Assembly (NCBI RefSeq): GCF_000755145.1
Contig: NZ_CP009228.1
Span: 679,827-743,826 of the forward strand
Direction of reading: 5' to 3'
DNA length: 64,000 nucleotides
DNA from: Treponema putidum
Lineage (GTDB): Bacteria > Spirochaetota > Spirochaetia > Treponematales > Treponemataceae
Made by a program: the position numbers and the translations under genes. The notes under the pieces are model-generated. The model was not told the origin of the DNA. It saw nothing but the letters and a program-made list of their open reading frames with translations, and did no database searches. Position 1 is the first letter of the stretch. The number at the start of each line of letters is the position of its first letter. This document shows, one piece after another, positions 26,013 through 34,961 of the stretch.

Positions 26013-27237
26013 AAAGATTTTATACCAAAACCGGCATTTGCTTTTTATTTATAATTTTACTGTTTGTAAATTTTTTTATAATTTTTATTTATAAAATAAC
26101 CGAAAAAAATTTTATTTAAGTTTAGCACAAATAATCGGAGCAAGCAGCTCAATAGATGATAGTATAAATAGTGAAAACAGCACACCCGATAATCAAGATA
26201 AGTCCATTGAAAAAATTTTACTTTCAAGCTTAAAAACTAAAGACAAGACTAAAGAAGACAAAGGAAAAGAAATTTTAAGAAAACACGGATACATCAAAAG
26301 TTTTATTATTTTTAAAAATAAAGTTTATGACCTTTTTTTACTTTGCGGCCTATCCTCAATAATAACGATTGCCTTGTTTTTAGTTTACAACCGATACCAA
26401 AGTAAAAAATTAAAAAAAAGAATATCTTCTATTCTTTCTACGGCAGAAAAAATTAAAAAAGGAGATTATAAATTCTATAAGGAAAAAGAAGATGAATTTT
26501 CTCTATTGGAGGATTCAATATATAAGAGCCTTATTCTTTTGACTGAAACCCGTTTGACTGCCTTAAACGATAAAGAAGAATATAAAGAAAACCTTGAAAA
26601 CATAGCTCATCAACTTAAAATACCTATTACTTCAATAAATTTAATGCTCGAGCTTTTAGAAGATAATAAAGCCGATACAAATATTTTAAAGACTGCACAT
26701 TTTCAAAAAATAAAAAAACAAATTACCCGTTTGGAAAATTTAACTGAGGTGCTTTTAAAACTTGCCCGCCTTGATTCTGGAAGTATTGAAATGAAAAAGG
26801 AAGTATTTTTACTTGAAGAATGTTTAATCCATTCTATGGAAAGCATCGAAGATAATTTAAGAATAAAAGGCCTTTTACCTCAACTGAGTTTAAACGGAAT
26901 TAAAATAAAGGGAGACTTTTACTGGCTCTCCGAAGCCTTTTTAAATATAATAAAAAACTTTTCTGACCTTTATCCCAAAGTAAAAAATATTTCTATCTCT
27001 GCAAAAGACAATGCAGTTTATACCCAAGTTTCTTTTGAAAATGACGGGCCTGAAATACCGGCTCCCGACTTAAAAACCATCTTCCGCCGCTTTTATAAGG
27101 GCCAAACAAATGAAGGCAACGGCTTCGGCATAGGCCTTGCGATGAGCCAAACTATCTTAAAAAAACACAATGCCGAAATCCGAGCCGAAAACACAAATTC
27201 AGGTACGGTTTTTATTGTTAAATTTTATAAAGAATAA
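26009..27237 (+). pseudogene. Sensor histidine kinase, frameshifted at an A7/T4 run
   Basis: The ATG at 26009 overlaps the regulator stop. The first piece encodes one transmembrane helix (GICFLFIILLFVNFFIIFI) and stops at about 26119 just after A7T4 (26103-26113). The remainder is open in another frame from there to 27237: a ~60-residue external loop, a second helix (LFLLCGLSSIITIALFLVY), the H-box AHQLKIPIT, an N-box with LNIIKNF, NDGPEIP and GFGIGLAM. One extra A or T joins everything into a ~410-residue kinase with all catalytic boxes. An internal ATG at 26374 could give a truncated protein with the catalytic core but no sensor loop. Confidence 0.85.
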
Positions 27238-27293
27238 GGGACATCTTACAAAAATTTTCTCAGATTTTTAGACCTAACAAATATTTTTTCCAT

Positions 27294-27313
27294 TTGTCAC
27301 AAATTTATCACAA
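27294..27313 (+). promoter_or_regulatory. Direct repeat, candidate response-regulator binding site
   Basis: TTGTCACAA (27294-27302) and TTATCACAA (27305-27313) repeat with an 11-bp period, one helical turn, as OmpR-family dimers bind. A/T-rich -10-like TATAAA/TTATAAG follow at 27316-27330. The site lies 67 bases before the ABC ATPase start and downstream of the regulator and kinase genes. Confidence 0.5.
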
Positions 27314-27379
27314 TTATAAATTATTATAAGCAGTAAAAAAAATACGGATTATATGGCATATTGATAATCAGGAGGACTT

Positions 27380-28033
27380 ATGCAGATATTAAAAACTGAA
27401 AATTTGACTAAGATTTATAACAATCAGGTGAGGGCCTTAAACGGCGTAAGTATTTCAATCGAACGGGGAGAATTTGTTGCAGTAATGGGCTCAAGCGGTT
27501 CGGGGAAGTCAACTCTTTTACATATCTTGGGAGGAGTGGATAGGCCCACATCCGGTACGGTCTACATAGACGGAGAGGACATTTCAGCCTTAAAAGAAAA
27601 GGACTTAGCTCTTTTTAGGAGAAGAAAGATAGGCCTTGTTTACCAATTCTTTAATTTGATTCCCAATTTATCTGTAAAAAAAAATATTCTATTGCCCATC
27701 TTACTTGATAAAAAAAATCCGGATCAAAATTATTTTGATGAAATAATTTCGGTATTGGGATTAAAAGAAAAACTGAATTCTTTTCCAAGTGAGCTTTCAG
27801 GAGGACAGCAGCAAAGAGTTGCCATTGCACGCAGCTTAATTTACCGCCCTTCAATTCTTTTAGCAGACGAACCGACGGGAAACTTGGACAGAAAAAACAG
27901 CGATGAAATTATCGGCCTATTAAAATTATCGAATAAAAACTATAAGCAGACAATTATTATGATAACCCATGACGAAAGAATTGCCTTAGAAGCCGATAGA
28001 ATTATTAAAATCGAAGACGGAGAAATTTTATGA
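27380..28033 (+). CDS. ABC transporter ATPase, MacB/LolD/BceA type
   Basis: A 217-residue ATPase with Walker A MGSSGSGKSTLLHILGG, the Q-loop YQFFNLIPNLS, signature ELSGGQQQRVAIARS and Walker B LLADEPTGNLD, followed by the H-loop ITHDERIA. The 'EPTGNLD' and 'QFFNLIP' wording is characteristic of the group that pairs with FtsX/MacB-type permeases. AGGAGG precedes the ATG. The permease gene overlaps its stop (28030-28033). The upstream two-component genes suggest inducible expression. Confidence 0.93.
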   Translation: MQILKTENLTKIYNNQVRALNGVSISIERGEFVAVMGSSGSGKSTLLHILGGVDRPTSGTVYIDGEDISALKEKDLALFRRRKIGLVYQFFNLIPNLSVKKNILLPILLDKKNPDQNYFDEIISVLGLKEKLNSFPSELSGGQQQRVAIARSLIYRPSILLADEPTGNLDRKNSDEIIGLLKLSNKNYKQTIIMITHDERIALEADRIIKIEDGEIL

Positions 28034-30717
28034 GCATTATCAGAGAATATACTTCAAATTATGTAAAAGTAAACAGAAAAAGCGGTATTGCTTTATTTCT
28101 TTCTATCACTGCAGCCGTAGTTTTAATAAACGCTTATATCTTTTTTGTGTACAGTGTTTTAATGGATTCTTTTAAGGCAATAAAAAAAACAAACCCTTGG
28201 GATGCTCAAACCTATGAGATTCCTATGAGCAAGGTCGGTATAGTAGAGCAAAACCAAAATGTAAAATCCATAAGTCTTGAAGGAGCGGCTTATTGCGGTA
28301 AATTAAAAGAAGACAAGTCAAATAACTATATTTTTATCAGGAGCGGAGATAAAAGATATTGGGATGATTTTTCGGGTGATGAATTTATAACGGAAGGAAG
28401 GCTTCCTCAAAACCCTAACGAAATAATTGTAAACAGCTTTTTTTTAAATCAAAATCCGAATCTTAAAGTCGGGGATACAATAAAACTGAGCTTGGGTAAA
28501 AGAATGTACAAGGACAATGAACTTTTAGCCTTTGACTCTCCCATAAGCGGAGAAGAGTTTATCGAAAAAAAAGAAATCTCTCTTAAAATATGCGGTTCCT
28601 TTTTAAATTTTCCCGGCATAAACCAAAGAGCATCAATGGGATTTTATCTTTTTGATTCTGCCTCATTAACAAAAGATGAAACCATTGCCGTAAATATTTT
28701 TTTAACTTCCAAATTAAATGCTTATAAAAAATTATTTGAAATTACTGAAAACTTAGGATTTGAGCGAAACAAAGACGGAAGCTATAAAATTTTTATAAAT
28801 ACTCCGCTTTTGGATATGTACGGAATAAAAGATCCCTTACGCAAGGGGCGTTCCGAAATGGAAAGTTTAATTTTAAAATTTTTAATAGGACTCATTATTT
28901 TAACCCTCATCTTTGTTTATCTTATCTACAATATTTTTGAAGTTTGGGCAGCAAAGAGAATTAAACAGATAGCCATGTTAAAAAGCATAGGAGCAGGAAA
29001 GGGACATATTTTTAATAGTATCTTATTGGAAGCTGTATTGTTAAGCATTCCGCCTATCTTGACCGGTATTCTTTCAGGTATAGGTTTTAATATCTTTTTG
29101 TTTAAGCAAATTAATAAAATTGCAAATTCAGCTATGGCAGAAAACACCGATATTTTTTCGATGCCTCAATACGAATTCGGTATTTTACCGATTATTTTTG
29201 TTATAATATTTTCTTTTCTTACGGTACTCATAGCTTCGCTTATACCGGCTGTCAGGCTTTCAAAAATAAACATCATAGACTCATTAAAAGGAAATATAGA
29301 AGAATCAAAAAAATATAAACGAAAAGTTTTTACCGATGGAGCTTGGGAAAAAGAAAACCGCAAAAATAATTTTAGAACATTTAGAGGCACGAGCAATGCA
29401 ATTTTTATCTCATATATTTTACTCTTCAGCTTATTGACTTTAATTACCGTAAATTTTATTCGAGAAGACCATAAATATTATGAGTCAAAAGATGAGATAA
29501 AACTGAGCTATTGTTTGGTAAATGAAGATGAACAATTCGACTGCTCCGCTAAAAATATTTTTTATCCCATTCAAAACAGAGAAGAGTGTTTATCTTCTTA
29601 CTATTATGTATCTTTAGATTCTTGGTTCATTTGTTCCGATGAAAATATTTCCGCTCAGTTTAAAGAAGAGTCTTGGTTTGAACAAAAACATCAGGGAAGA
29701 TATTTTTGGAAGGAAGGTAAAAGTAAAAAACTTAATGCAAAGATATACGGGCTTGACAATGAGACCTTTAAAAAATTTTTAACTTCTATAGGGGAAGATG
29801 AAGCTTCCTATTATGCGGAAGATTCTTATAAGGCAATTCTTGTAAACCGTGTACAAAAGGATTGGCGCATTCCATATAGAAATTCACAATTTATCCCCCT
29901 CCTCGATTCAAACATAAAAGAAATACATTGTTCCTTACAAAAAAAATTAGAGCCTTCTACGGAATCTCAAAAAGAAGATAGTTCTAAAACTCAAGTTCCG
30001 ATTCTTATCGGAAAAACCATAAGCGATACCGATTTGATAGAAACAAAGGTTCCGCTCTATTCCGTTCTTTTAATCTTACCGATTGAAAAGGCTGAAAAAC
30101 TCCGCAAGGCTCAAATTGCCTTTGATAAGGAAAACGCAGAATTTTTTCGAGACGGTCTTTTATATTCTCTCTTTTTAAAAACGGAAAAAGAAAATATAGT
30201 CCCTTTACGGAAAACCATTGAGCAGATAATGAAGTCCGCCCTGCGAGGAGAAAATATATATTGGCAGTCAGACATTTTTATCGAAAAACTTTCAGCTGAG
30301 AGCAGCAATAATTTTTTTAAAGCTGTTTTTTTCTCATTTTTATTTTTGGTGCTGCTTGCAGGCTGCATAAACAGCTATTCTGCAATTATGCTTAATTTAA
30401 GAACACGAAAAAACGAGTTTGCAATTTTAAGATCTGTCGGAGCCGATTCAAACATAATCGCAAACCTTTTTTATAAAGAGGCTGCCGGATTTTTAATCAA
30501 ACCGCTCCTAAAAGCTCTTCCATTCTTTTTAGGGATTGCTGCAATCTTTATTATCAGATTTGATGAAGTTTTTGTTTTAAATTTTTTACTTTCATTTAAT
30601 TGGGGCTTTTTCTTATTTTACAGTTTGTGCTTAAGCGCCTCGATTATCAGTTCATACCATTTCGGCAAAAAAGAAGTTACAGGAGGAGAAATAATAAGCG
30701 AGATAGATAAGTTTTAA
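28030..30717 (+). CDS. FtsX/MacB-type ABC transporter permease
   Basis: An 895-residue permease with two FtsX-type halves. There is one helix at about residues 19-43, a ~230-residue extracytoplasmic domain, three helices at about 281-303, 331-355 and 381-410, a further helix at about 453-477, a second ~280-residue outside domain, and three C-terminal helices at about 762-785, 821-842 and 851-876. The cytoplasmic motif after helix 2, AKRIKQIAMLKSIGAG, and its second copy, TRKNEFAILRSVGAD, are the coupling segments of this superfamily. Such transporters move or extract peptides and lipids by mechanotransmission. The gene has an intact T8 run at 28438-28445. Confidence 0.9.
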   Translation: MSIIREYTSNYVKVNRKSGIALFLSITAAVVLINAYIFFVYSVLMDSFKAIKKTNPWDAQTYEIPMSKVGIVEQNQNVKSISLEGAAYCGKLKEDKSNNYIFIRSGDKRYWDDFSGDEFITEGRLPQNPNEIIVNSFFLNQNPNLKVGDTIKLSLGKRMYKDNELLAFDSPISGEEFIEKKEISLKICGSFLNFPGINQRASMGFYLFDSASLTKDETIAVNIFLTSKLNAYKKLFEITENLGFERNKDGSYKIFINTPLLDMYGIKDPLRKGRSEMESLILKFLIGLIILTLIFVYLIYNIFEVWAAKRIKQIAMLKSIGAGKGHIFNSILLEAVLLSIPPILTGILSGIGFNIFLFKQINKIANSAMAENTDIFSMPQYEFGILPIIFVIIFSFLTVLIASLIPAVRLSKINIIDSLKGNIEESKKYKRKVFTDGAWEKENRKNNFRTFRGTSNAIFISYILLFSLLTLITVNFIREDHKYYESKDEIKLSYCLVNEDEQFDCSAKNIFYPIQNREECLSSYYYVSLDSWFICSDENISAQFKEESWFEQKHQGRYFWKEGKSKKLNAKIYGLDNETFKKFLTSIGEDEASYYAEDSYKAILVNRVQKDWRIPYRNSQFIPLLDSNIKEIHCSLQKKLEPSTESQKEDSSKTQVPILIGKTISDTDLIETKVPLYSVLLILPIEKAEKLRKAQIAFDKENAEFFRDGLLYSLFLKTEKENIVPLRKTIEQIMKSALRGENIYWQSDIFIEKLSAESSNNFFKAVFFSFLFLVLLAGCINSYSAIMLNLRTRKNEFAILRSVGADSNIIANLFYKEAAGFLIKPLLKALPFFLGIAAIFIIRFDEVFVLNFLLSFNWGFFLFYSLCLSASIISSYHFGKKEVTGGEIISEIDKF

Positions 30718-30732
30718 GGTCAAGATTCTCGG

Positions 30733-30766
30733 GCAAGGAGTTTAGAATAATTTATAAACTCCTTGC
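30733..30766. terminator. Long hairpin between convergent genes
   Basis: GCAAGGAGTTT (30733-30743), 12-base loop, AAACTCCTTGC (30756-30766): a perfect 11-bp stem between the permease and lplA stops. The T-runs on both sides are poor, so termination strength is uncertain. Confidence 0.55.
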
Positions 30767-30774
30767 TCTCATAT

Positions 30775-31770
30775 TTATCTAAAAAACATTCCAATAAATT
30801 CGTCTTTTTCGATTGCACCGAAATAGGCTTTTAAATCGGTTTCTGCAAGTTTTTTGCTCACGGCATTTTTTTCGTATTCGCAGCCTTCCAAGAGTTTTTC
30901 AATTTCGGCAACATCCTTTGTACCGAAAAAGTCTCCGTGAATTTTTAAGCCGGAAATCTTTGCATTTTTAATGTTAAAAAACACCTCAATGCTTCCTATG
31001 GGGAACCTTTCATAGTGGGAGTATTCGGCCTTGGGAGAAGCTCCATAGTTCCATTCTTTAAGGGAAAATCTTTCGGCATATATTTTTTTTACACCCTCAA
31101 GCTCCGAAGCGGAAAGTTTGTATTCTACAGGTTCTTGACCTTCAAGTTCAAAGATAGCTTTTAATAATTCGGCCTTAAAATCCGAAACCGAAATATCCCG
31201 CTTTAAGTGGGGCTTTATATTTGTAACCCTGGCCCGAACGCTTTTTACGCCCTTTGATTCAAGCTTTTCTTTACGCACATTAAGAGCTTTTGAAAGTTCT
31301 TCCAAGCGGACATCAAAAAGAATACAGCCGTTACTCAAAACCCTGCCCTGCCAAACAGACTGTGAAGCACCGATACATTTTTGTCCGTCGATAGTAACAT
31401 CATTTCTGCCGGAAAGCTCCGCCTTAACGCCGATTTTTTCCAAAGCATTTATAATCGGAATATAATAGCGTTTAAAATCAATCGTTTGATTTTCCTTTGT
31501 TTTTGCAACAAAAGAAAAATTTAAATTACCGAGGTCATGATATACGGCCCCGCCTCCGGTTATGCGGCGGACAACCTTAAGATTATGTCCTCTCACATAG
31601 TCATCGTTTACTTCCTGATAAGCATTTTGATTTTTACCTATAATTACGGCAGGCCCATTCTGCCATAAAAAAAAGTATTCATCGTTTTCAAGCGGCAGAT
31701 GCCTAAAACAATATTCCTCAAAAGCCAAATTATATTCAGGATCATTTGAATAAGTTTCTAAGTATTTCAT
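30775..31770 (-). CDS. lplA: Lipoate-protein ligase A
   Basis: A 331-residue enzyme from the ATG at 31770; an upstream in-frame start at 31785 lies in the promoter. It has RRITGGGAVYHDLGNLNFSF, the lipoyl-adenylate-binding signature, and the catalytic lysine in DVTIDGQKCIGASQ, followed by a C-terminal accessory domain from about residue 240. It activates scavenged lipoate with ATP and attaches it to the swinging-arm lysine of E2 or GcvH proteins. Using an external supply would fit a host-associated organism (inference). The promoter TTGAAT, 17 bp, TATAAT ends 6 bases before the ATG, with no ribosome-binding site, so the mRNA looks leaderless. Confidence 0.94.
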   Translation of the reverse strand: MKYLETYSNDPEYNLAFEEYCFRHLPLENDEYFFLWQNGPAVIIGKNQNAYQEVNDDYVRGHNLKVVRRITGGGAVYHDLGNLNFSFVAKTKENQTIDFKRYYIPIINALEKIGVKAELSGRNDVTIDGQKCIGASQSVWQGRVLSNGCILFDVRLEELSKALNVRKEKLESKGVKSVRARVTNIKPHLKRDISVSDFKAELLKAIFELEGQEPVEYKLSASELEGVKKIYAERFSLKEWNYGASPKAEYSHYERFPIGSIEVFFNIKNAKISGLKIHGDFFGTKDVAEIEKLLEGCEYEKNAVSKKLAETDLKAYFGAIEKDEFIGMFFR

Positions 31771-31776
31771 AAAAGC

Positions 31777-31805
31777 ATTATACAATAAAATAAATTTTTA
31801 TTCAA
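31777..31805 (-). promoter_or_regulatory. Promoter predicted to give a leaderless lplA mRNA
   Basis: Minus strand: TTGAAT (31805-31800), 17 bp, TATAAT (31782-31777), 6 bases (GCTTTT), ATG at 31770. Confidence 0.72.
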
Positions 31806-31854
31806 TATGAGTATCCAATCCGATTATCTTACCTCTATTCAAAAATGCCTCTCC

Positions 31855-32550
31855 CTATCCCTGCCTGTTCCGTTGATTCATAATCATAAAACTTTTAAAC
31901 CTGAATTTGTTAAAATTCCTTTTACCTATAAAATAAGAAATCAAAATAATAAGTAAAGAAACAATATAAACCGCAAGAAGGAATAATGGATAATGCACTC
32001 TTTCAAAAAAAGATTTTATAAATTCCAATTTAGGTAAACCTGAAATAATCGTCATAGATATTGCCGGAAATAAGCCGTATCCTACAATCATGATAATAAT
32101 AAATCTTAGAAGGCCGCCTTTAATGGATAAGGCCGATAAGATCATACTAAAAGAAATTATAAGGGGAAACAACACAAGCCCTATAAAAATCATAAATTTA
32201 ATGTCCCCTATAGGAATGAAAATATTTATTAAAAATAAAATGAGGCCTAAAAACATAAGTGCAAAAAAAGAAGTAAGAATCGAATAAATAAGTTTAGCCT
32301 TAAAAATATCTTTTCCTCTTACAGGCGTTAAGATAAAAATCGAAATTTGATCATATAGACTAAGTTGATTTATGATAAGGCCATAGCAAAAAAATATTAG
32401 CCCTTGAAAAAACAATATCCTCATTGCCTGCGGTATTGAGATAAGCAGACCGACAATCATTTCGATAAAACCAATTAAACAAAAAATTCCGCCCAACATA
32501 AAATTTACACTATTAATAGAATTAAATATAATCGCCCTTATTTTTTTCAT
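31855..32550 (-). CDS. ABC-2-type membrane protein, partner of the GntR-linked ATPase
   Basis: A 231-residue integral membrane protein with about six hydrophobic segments (for example LGGIFCLIGFIEMIVGLLI and MFLGLILFLINIFIPIG), no signal peptide and short loops, as in the permease of YtrBC-type ABC-2 transporters. It begins one base after the ATPase stop on the minus strand, so it is the last gene of the GntR - ATPase - permease operon. The family is thought to act in envelope stress or antibiotic response; the substrate is unknown. Confidence 0.75.
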   Translation of the reverse strand: MKKIRAIIFNSINSVNFMLGGIFCLIGFIEMIVGLLISIPQAMRILFFQGLIFFCYGLIINQLSLYDQISIFILTPVRGKDIFKAKLIYSILTSFFALMFLGLILFLINIFIPIGDIKFMIFIGLVLFPLIISFSMILSALSIKGGLLRFIIIMIVGYGLFPAISMTIISGLPKLEFIKSFFERVHYPLFLLAVYIVSLLIILISYFIGKRNFNKFRFKSFMIMNQRNRQG

Positions 32551-32551
32551 C

Positions 32552-33421
32552 TTAGATTTCTCTCCTTATATAAAAATACATAATATCTTCGAGGCTTGCA
32601 TCTTCGCAAACCATTCCGCCAAATTTTTGATCGTCTTTATCCGAAACCAAAACCTCATAAGCATAATCCGTTCTTCTATGACCTATATAATCATTACTAT
32701 ACAAAGATTTAAAAGCCTTTTCATCTATTTTTAAAAGACCGTAATTTTTATAAATATTTTCTAACGAAGAATCGAAAACTTTTTTGCCTTTACTTATAAA
32801 AACAATTTCATCGCAAATTTTTTCAAGCTCATTTGTTTGATGGCTCGAAATTAAAATCGAATGATTTCCATCAAGCATAAAATTTCTTATAATATCCAAA
32901 AAATCTTTTTTGGAAACGGGATCTAAAAAATTAAGAGGCTCATCTAAAATCAAAAGCTCTGCCCCGTGGGAGAGGGCTATAGCAATTTGAAGTTTTTGCA
33001 TAGTTCCCGAAGACAAGGCAGTCAAAAATCTTGAAGGAGGAATTTTAAAATCGCTTAGATATTTTTCATAAAGAGCCTGATTCCAATTTTTATAAATTCC
33101 CGCTAAAAATTTTCCTGCCTTTTTAGCCGTATATAATGGAGAAAAGAAATTATCGTTTATAACAAAGCCTATCTTTTCCTTTATTTCTATATTCTCTCTT
33201 TTAAGTTCCTCACCAAAGAGGAAGATTTTTCCGCTTTCAGGCAAGTACATATCAAGAAGGAGGCGGATAAGAGTAGTTTTCCCTGCACCGTTTTCTCCTA
33301 TCAAACCCGTAACGCAGCCCCTCGGAACCGAAAAAGAAATATCGTTTAACGAAAAAGCCTTTTTACCGTGTCCTATCGAAAATTTAAGTTTTTCGATTTT
33401 TAATACATCATCGGATATCAT
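32552..33421 (-). CDS. ABC transporter ATPase (YtrB-like)
   Basis: A 289-residue ATPase from the ATG at 33421, which AGGGGGTG precedes at a close spacing; an in-frame GTG at 33427 overlaps that site. Motifs are Walker A GENGAGKTTLIRLLLD, a Q-loop region ending in INDNFFSPLYT, signature LSSGTMQKLQIA (LSSGT replaces LSGGQ) and Walker B LLILDEPLNFLDP, with the H-loop SSHQTNE. The altered signature and the ~70-residue C-terminal extension are usual in this GntR-linked group. It is the middle gene of the operon controlled by the regulator at 33439. Confidence 0.88.
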   Translation of the reverse strand: MISDDVLKIEKLKFSIGHGKKAFSLNDISFSVPRGCVTGLIGENGAGKTTLIRLLLDMYLPESGKIFLFGEELKRENIEIKEKIGFVINDNFFSPLYTAKKAGKFLAGIYKNWNQALYEKYLSDFKIPPSRFLTALSSGTMQKLQIAIALSHGAELLILDEPLNFLDPVSKKDFLDIIRNFMLDGNHSILISSHQTNELEKICDEIVFISKGKKVFDSSLENIYKNYGLLKIDEKAFKSLYSNDYIGHRRTDYAYEVLVSDKDDQKFGGMVCEDASLEDIMYFYIRREI

Positions 33422-33438
33422 AAACACCCCCTATAAAC

Positions 33439-33804
33439 CTAATAAATACGCCTAAGGATTTCATATAAATCCTCAGCATTTAAATTAATTTTTTTTGCTT
33501 GACCGCAAACTTCTTTTAATTTTTCTTCAATACTTTTTTTTATTGATTTTTCAATCTTTTTAAAATTTACATCGGCAACAAAATACCCCTTCGCAGGAAC
33601 CGAATACAAAAAGCCCTCGCGGGCCAAGTCTTCATAAGACCGCTTTGTAGTGATGACGCTCACACGCAAAGATGCCGCCAAAGCCCTCATCGAAGGCATC
33701 GGCTCCTCTTTTTTTAAAGCGCCTGATAAAATCTGATTTTTTATCTGTTCTGAAAGCTGCTCATAAAGAGGAACCCCTGAAGAATTATTTAAAAAAATAT
33801 TCAC
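33439..33804 (-). CDS. GntR-family regulator, YtrA type
   Basis: A 121-residue repressor. The GTG at 33804 is chosen because GGAGG stands 10 bases before it and because the residues upstream would be encoded within the operator. The winged-helix domain covers residues ~8-75 (VPLYEQLSEQIKNQILSG, then VSVITTKRSYEDLAREGFLY), followed by the short ~40-residue C-terminal dimerisation segment of the YtrA subfamily. It is first in an operon with an ABC ATPase and a membrane protein. A perfect 16-bp-arm palindrome overlapping its own -10 strongly suggests autorepression. Confidence 0.9.
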   Translation of the reverse strand: MNIFLNNSSGVPLYEQLSEQIKNQILSGALKKEEPMPSMRALAASLRVSVITTKRSYEDLAREGFLYSVPAKGYFVADVNFKKIEKSIKKSIEEKLKEVCGQAKKINLNAEDLYEILRRIY

Positions 33805-33820
33805 TCTTACTCTGCCTCCT

Positions 33821-33855
33821 GTTATTCTGTATATATTAAATATATACAGAATAAC
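33821..33855. promoter_or_regulatory. Operator palindrome of the GntR/ABC operon
   Basis: GTTATTCTGTATATAT (33821-33836), TAA, ATATATACAGAATAAC (33840-33855): a perfect inverted repeat with 16-bp arms. It covers the -10 (33839-33844) and most of the spacer of the minus-strand promoter. YtrA-type repressors bind operators of this size. Confidence 0.88.
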
Positions 33856-33867
33856 AATCTTTGTCAA
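33839..33867 (-). promoter_or_regulatory. Promoter of the GntR/ABC operon
   Basis: Minus strand: TTGACA (33867-33862), 17 bp, TATATT (33844-33839). The -35 is consensus and the -10 lies inside the operator. Confidence 0.75.
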
Positions 33868-33930
33868 GAGGGAAATTGAAAAAAGATACATTTTAATATA
33901 AAAATTTAAAGTTACTTAAAGACAAAAATC

Positions 33931-33959
33931 TTGACATTTTTAATAATGTTTGTCATAAT
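33931..33959 (+). promoter_or_regulatory. Promoter of the ABC-2 exporter operon
   Basis: TTGACA (33931-33936), 17 bp, CATAAT (33954-33959), 12 bases to the ATG at 33972. No convincing ribosome-binding site; a leader of only ~5 nt is predicted. Confidence 0.65.
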
Positions 33960-33971
33960 CTACCTTAAAGT

Positions 33972-34961
33972 ATGATAGAACTTAAAAATATTGACAAAAC
34001 ATATAAACCACAGGAAAGAAGATTCGGCCTTTTAGGTATCGTAAAAGATATGTTTAAACCCGATTATTCTGAAGTTAAGGCTTTAACGGATATTTCTTTT
34101 AAAATTGAAAATAATGAAAATGTTGCGATAGTCGGCAAAAACGGTTCGGGAAAATCAACCTTAATAAAAATTATTTCGGGTATTTTGCGGCCTACGAGCG
34201 GCGAAATCTTATTCAATCATAAAAACATCTATGAAAATCAAAAGGAATACAAACGGAATATCGGCGTCATCTTTGGTCAAAGAAGCCAGCTCTATCAAAA
34301 TATGATTTTTAGAGAGTCCTTAGAGCTTTTTAGACTTATCTATAAAATTGAAAAAAACGAAGCAAATAAAAGACTTAACACTCTTATTGATTTATTTAAA
34401 CTTGAAAATCTTTTAAAAAAGCCGATTAGAGAAATGTCTTTAGGACAAAAAATGAAGTGCGAAATCGCTTTGGTTTTGTTTCATAATCCTAAAATCCTTC
34501 TTTTAGATGAGCCGACAATAGGCTTGGACCTTGAAGTAAAAGAACAATTTTATAATCTGATAAAAACTTATAAACAATCTAATGATATTATTTTAATTTT
34601 AATTTCCCATAATTCAGATGATATAATCAATTTATCTGAAAGATTATTGGTTTTAAACAACGGAAAATTACAAGAAGATATAAGAACTCATGAATTTATA
34701 GAAAATTACGATAAGTCTAAAATTGTTACACTTTTGTATAAAAAGCATATTAATTTAACCGAAAAACTACAAAGCAATTTTAACATTATAGATAAAGATC
34801 TTCAAAAGAACAGTATTTCGTTTGAAGTTGAAAAACAGACTACAATGGAAGAAATTTTTAATTCTTTAGATGATAAAGAAAATATTTATGATATAAAAAT
34901 TGAAAATGAAGATTTTTCTAAAATTTTATTAAATTATTATAAGGATAAAAAAACGGAATGA
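33972..34961 (+). CDS. ABC-2-type exporter ATPase (COG4586-like)
   Basis: A 329-residue ATPase. It has the long N-terminal insert before Walker A (FGLLGIVKDMFKPDY) typical of the COG4586 group, Walker A GKNGSGKSTLIKIISG, signature MSLGQKMKCEIA, Walker B LLLDEPTIGLD, H-loop SHNSDD, and a ~100-residue C-terminal extension. This group works with two small six-helix permeases (COG4587 and COG3694 type), which are the next two genes here. The first permease overlaps its stop (34958-34961). Substrate is unknown. Confidence 0.9.
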   Translation: MIELKNIDKTYKPQERRFGLLGIVKDMFKPDYSEVKALTDISFKIENNENVAIVGKNGSGKSTLIKIISGILRPTSGEILFNHKNIYENQKEYKRNIGVIFGQRSQLYQNMIFRESLELFRLIYKIEKNEANKRLNTLIDLFKLENLLKKPIREMSLGQKMKCEIALVLFHNPKILLLDEPTIGLDLEVKEQFYNLIKTYKQSNDIILILISHNSDDIINLSERLLVLNNGKLQEDIRTHEFIENYDKSKIVTLLYKKHINLTEKLQSNFNIIDKDLQKNSISFEVEKQTTMEEIFNSLDDKENIYDIKIENEDFSKILLNYYKDKKTE

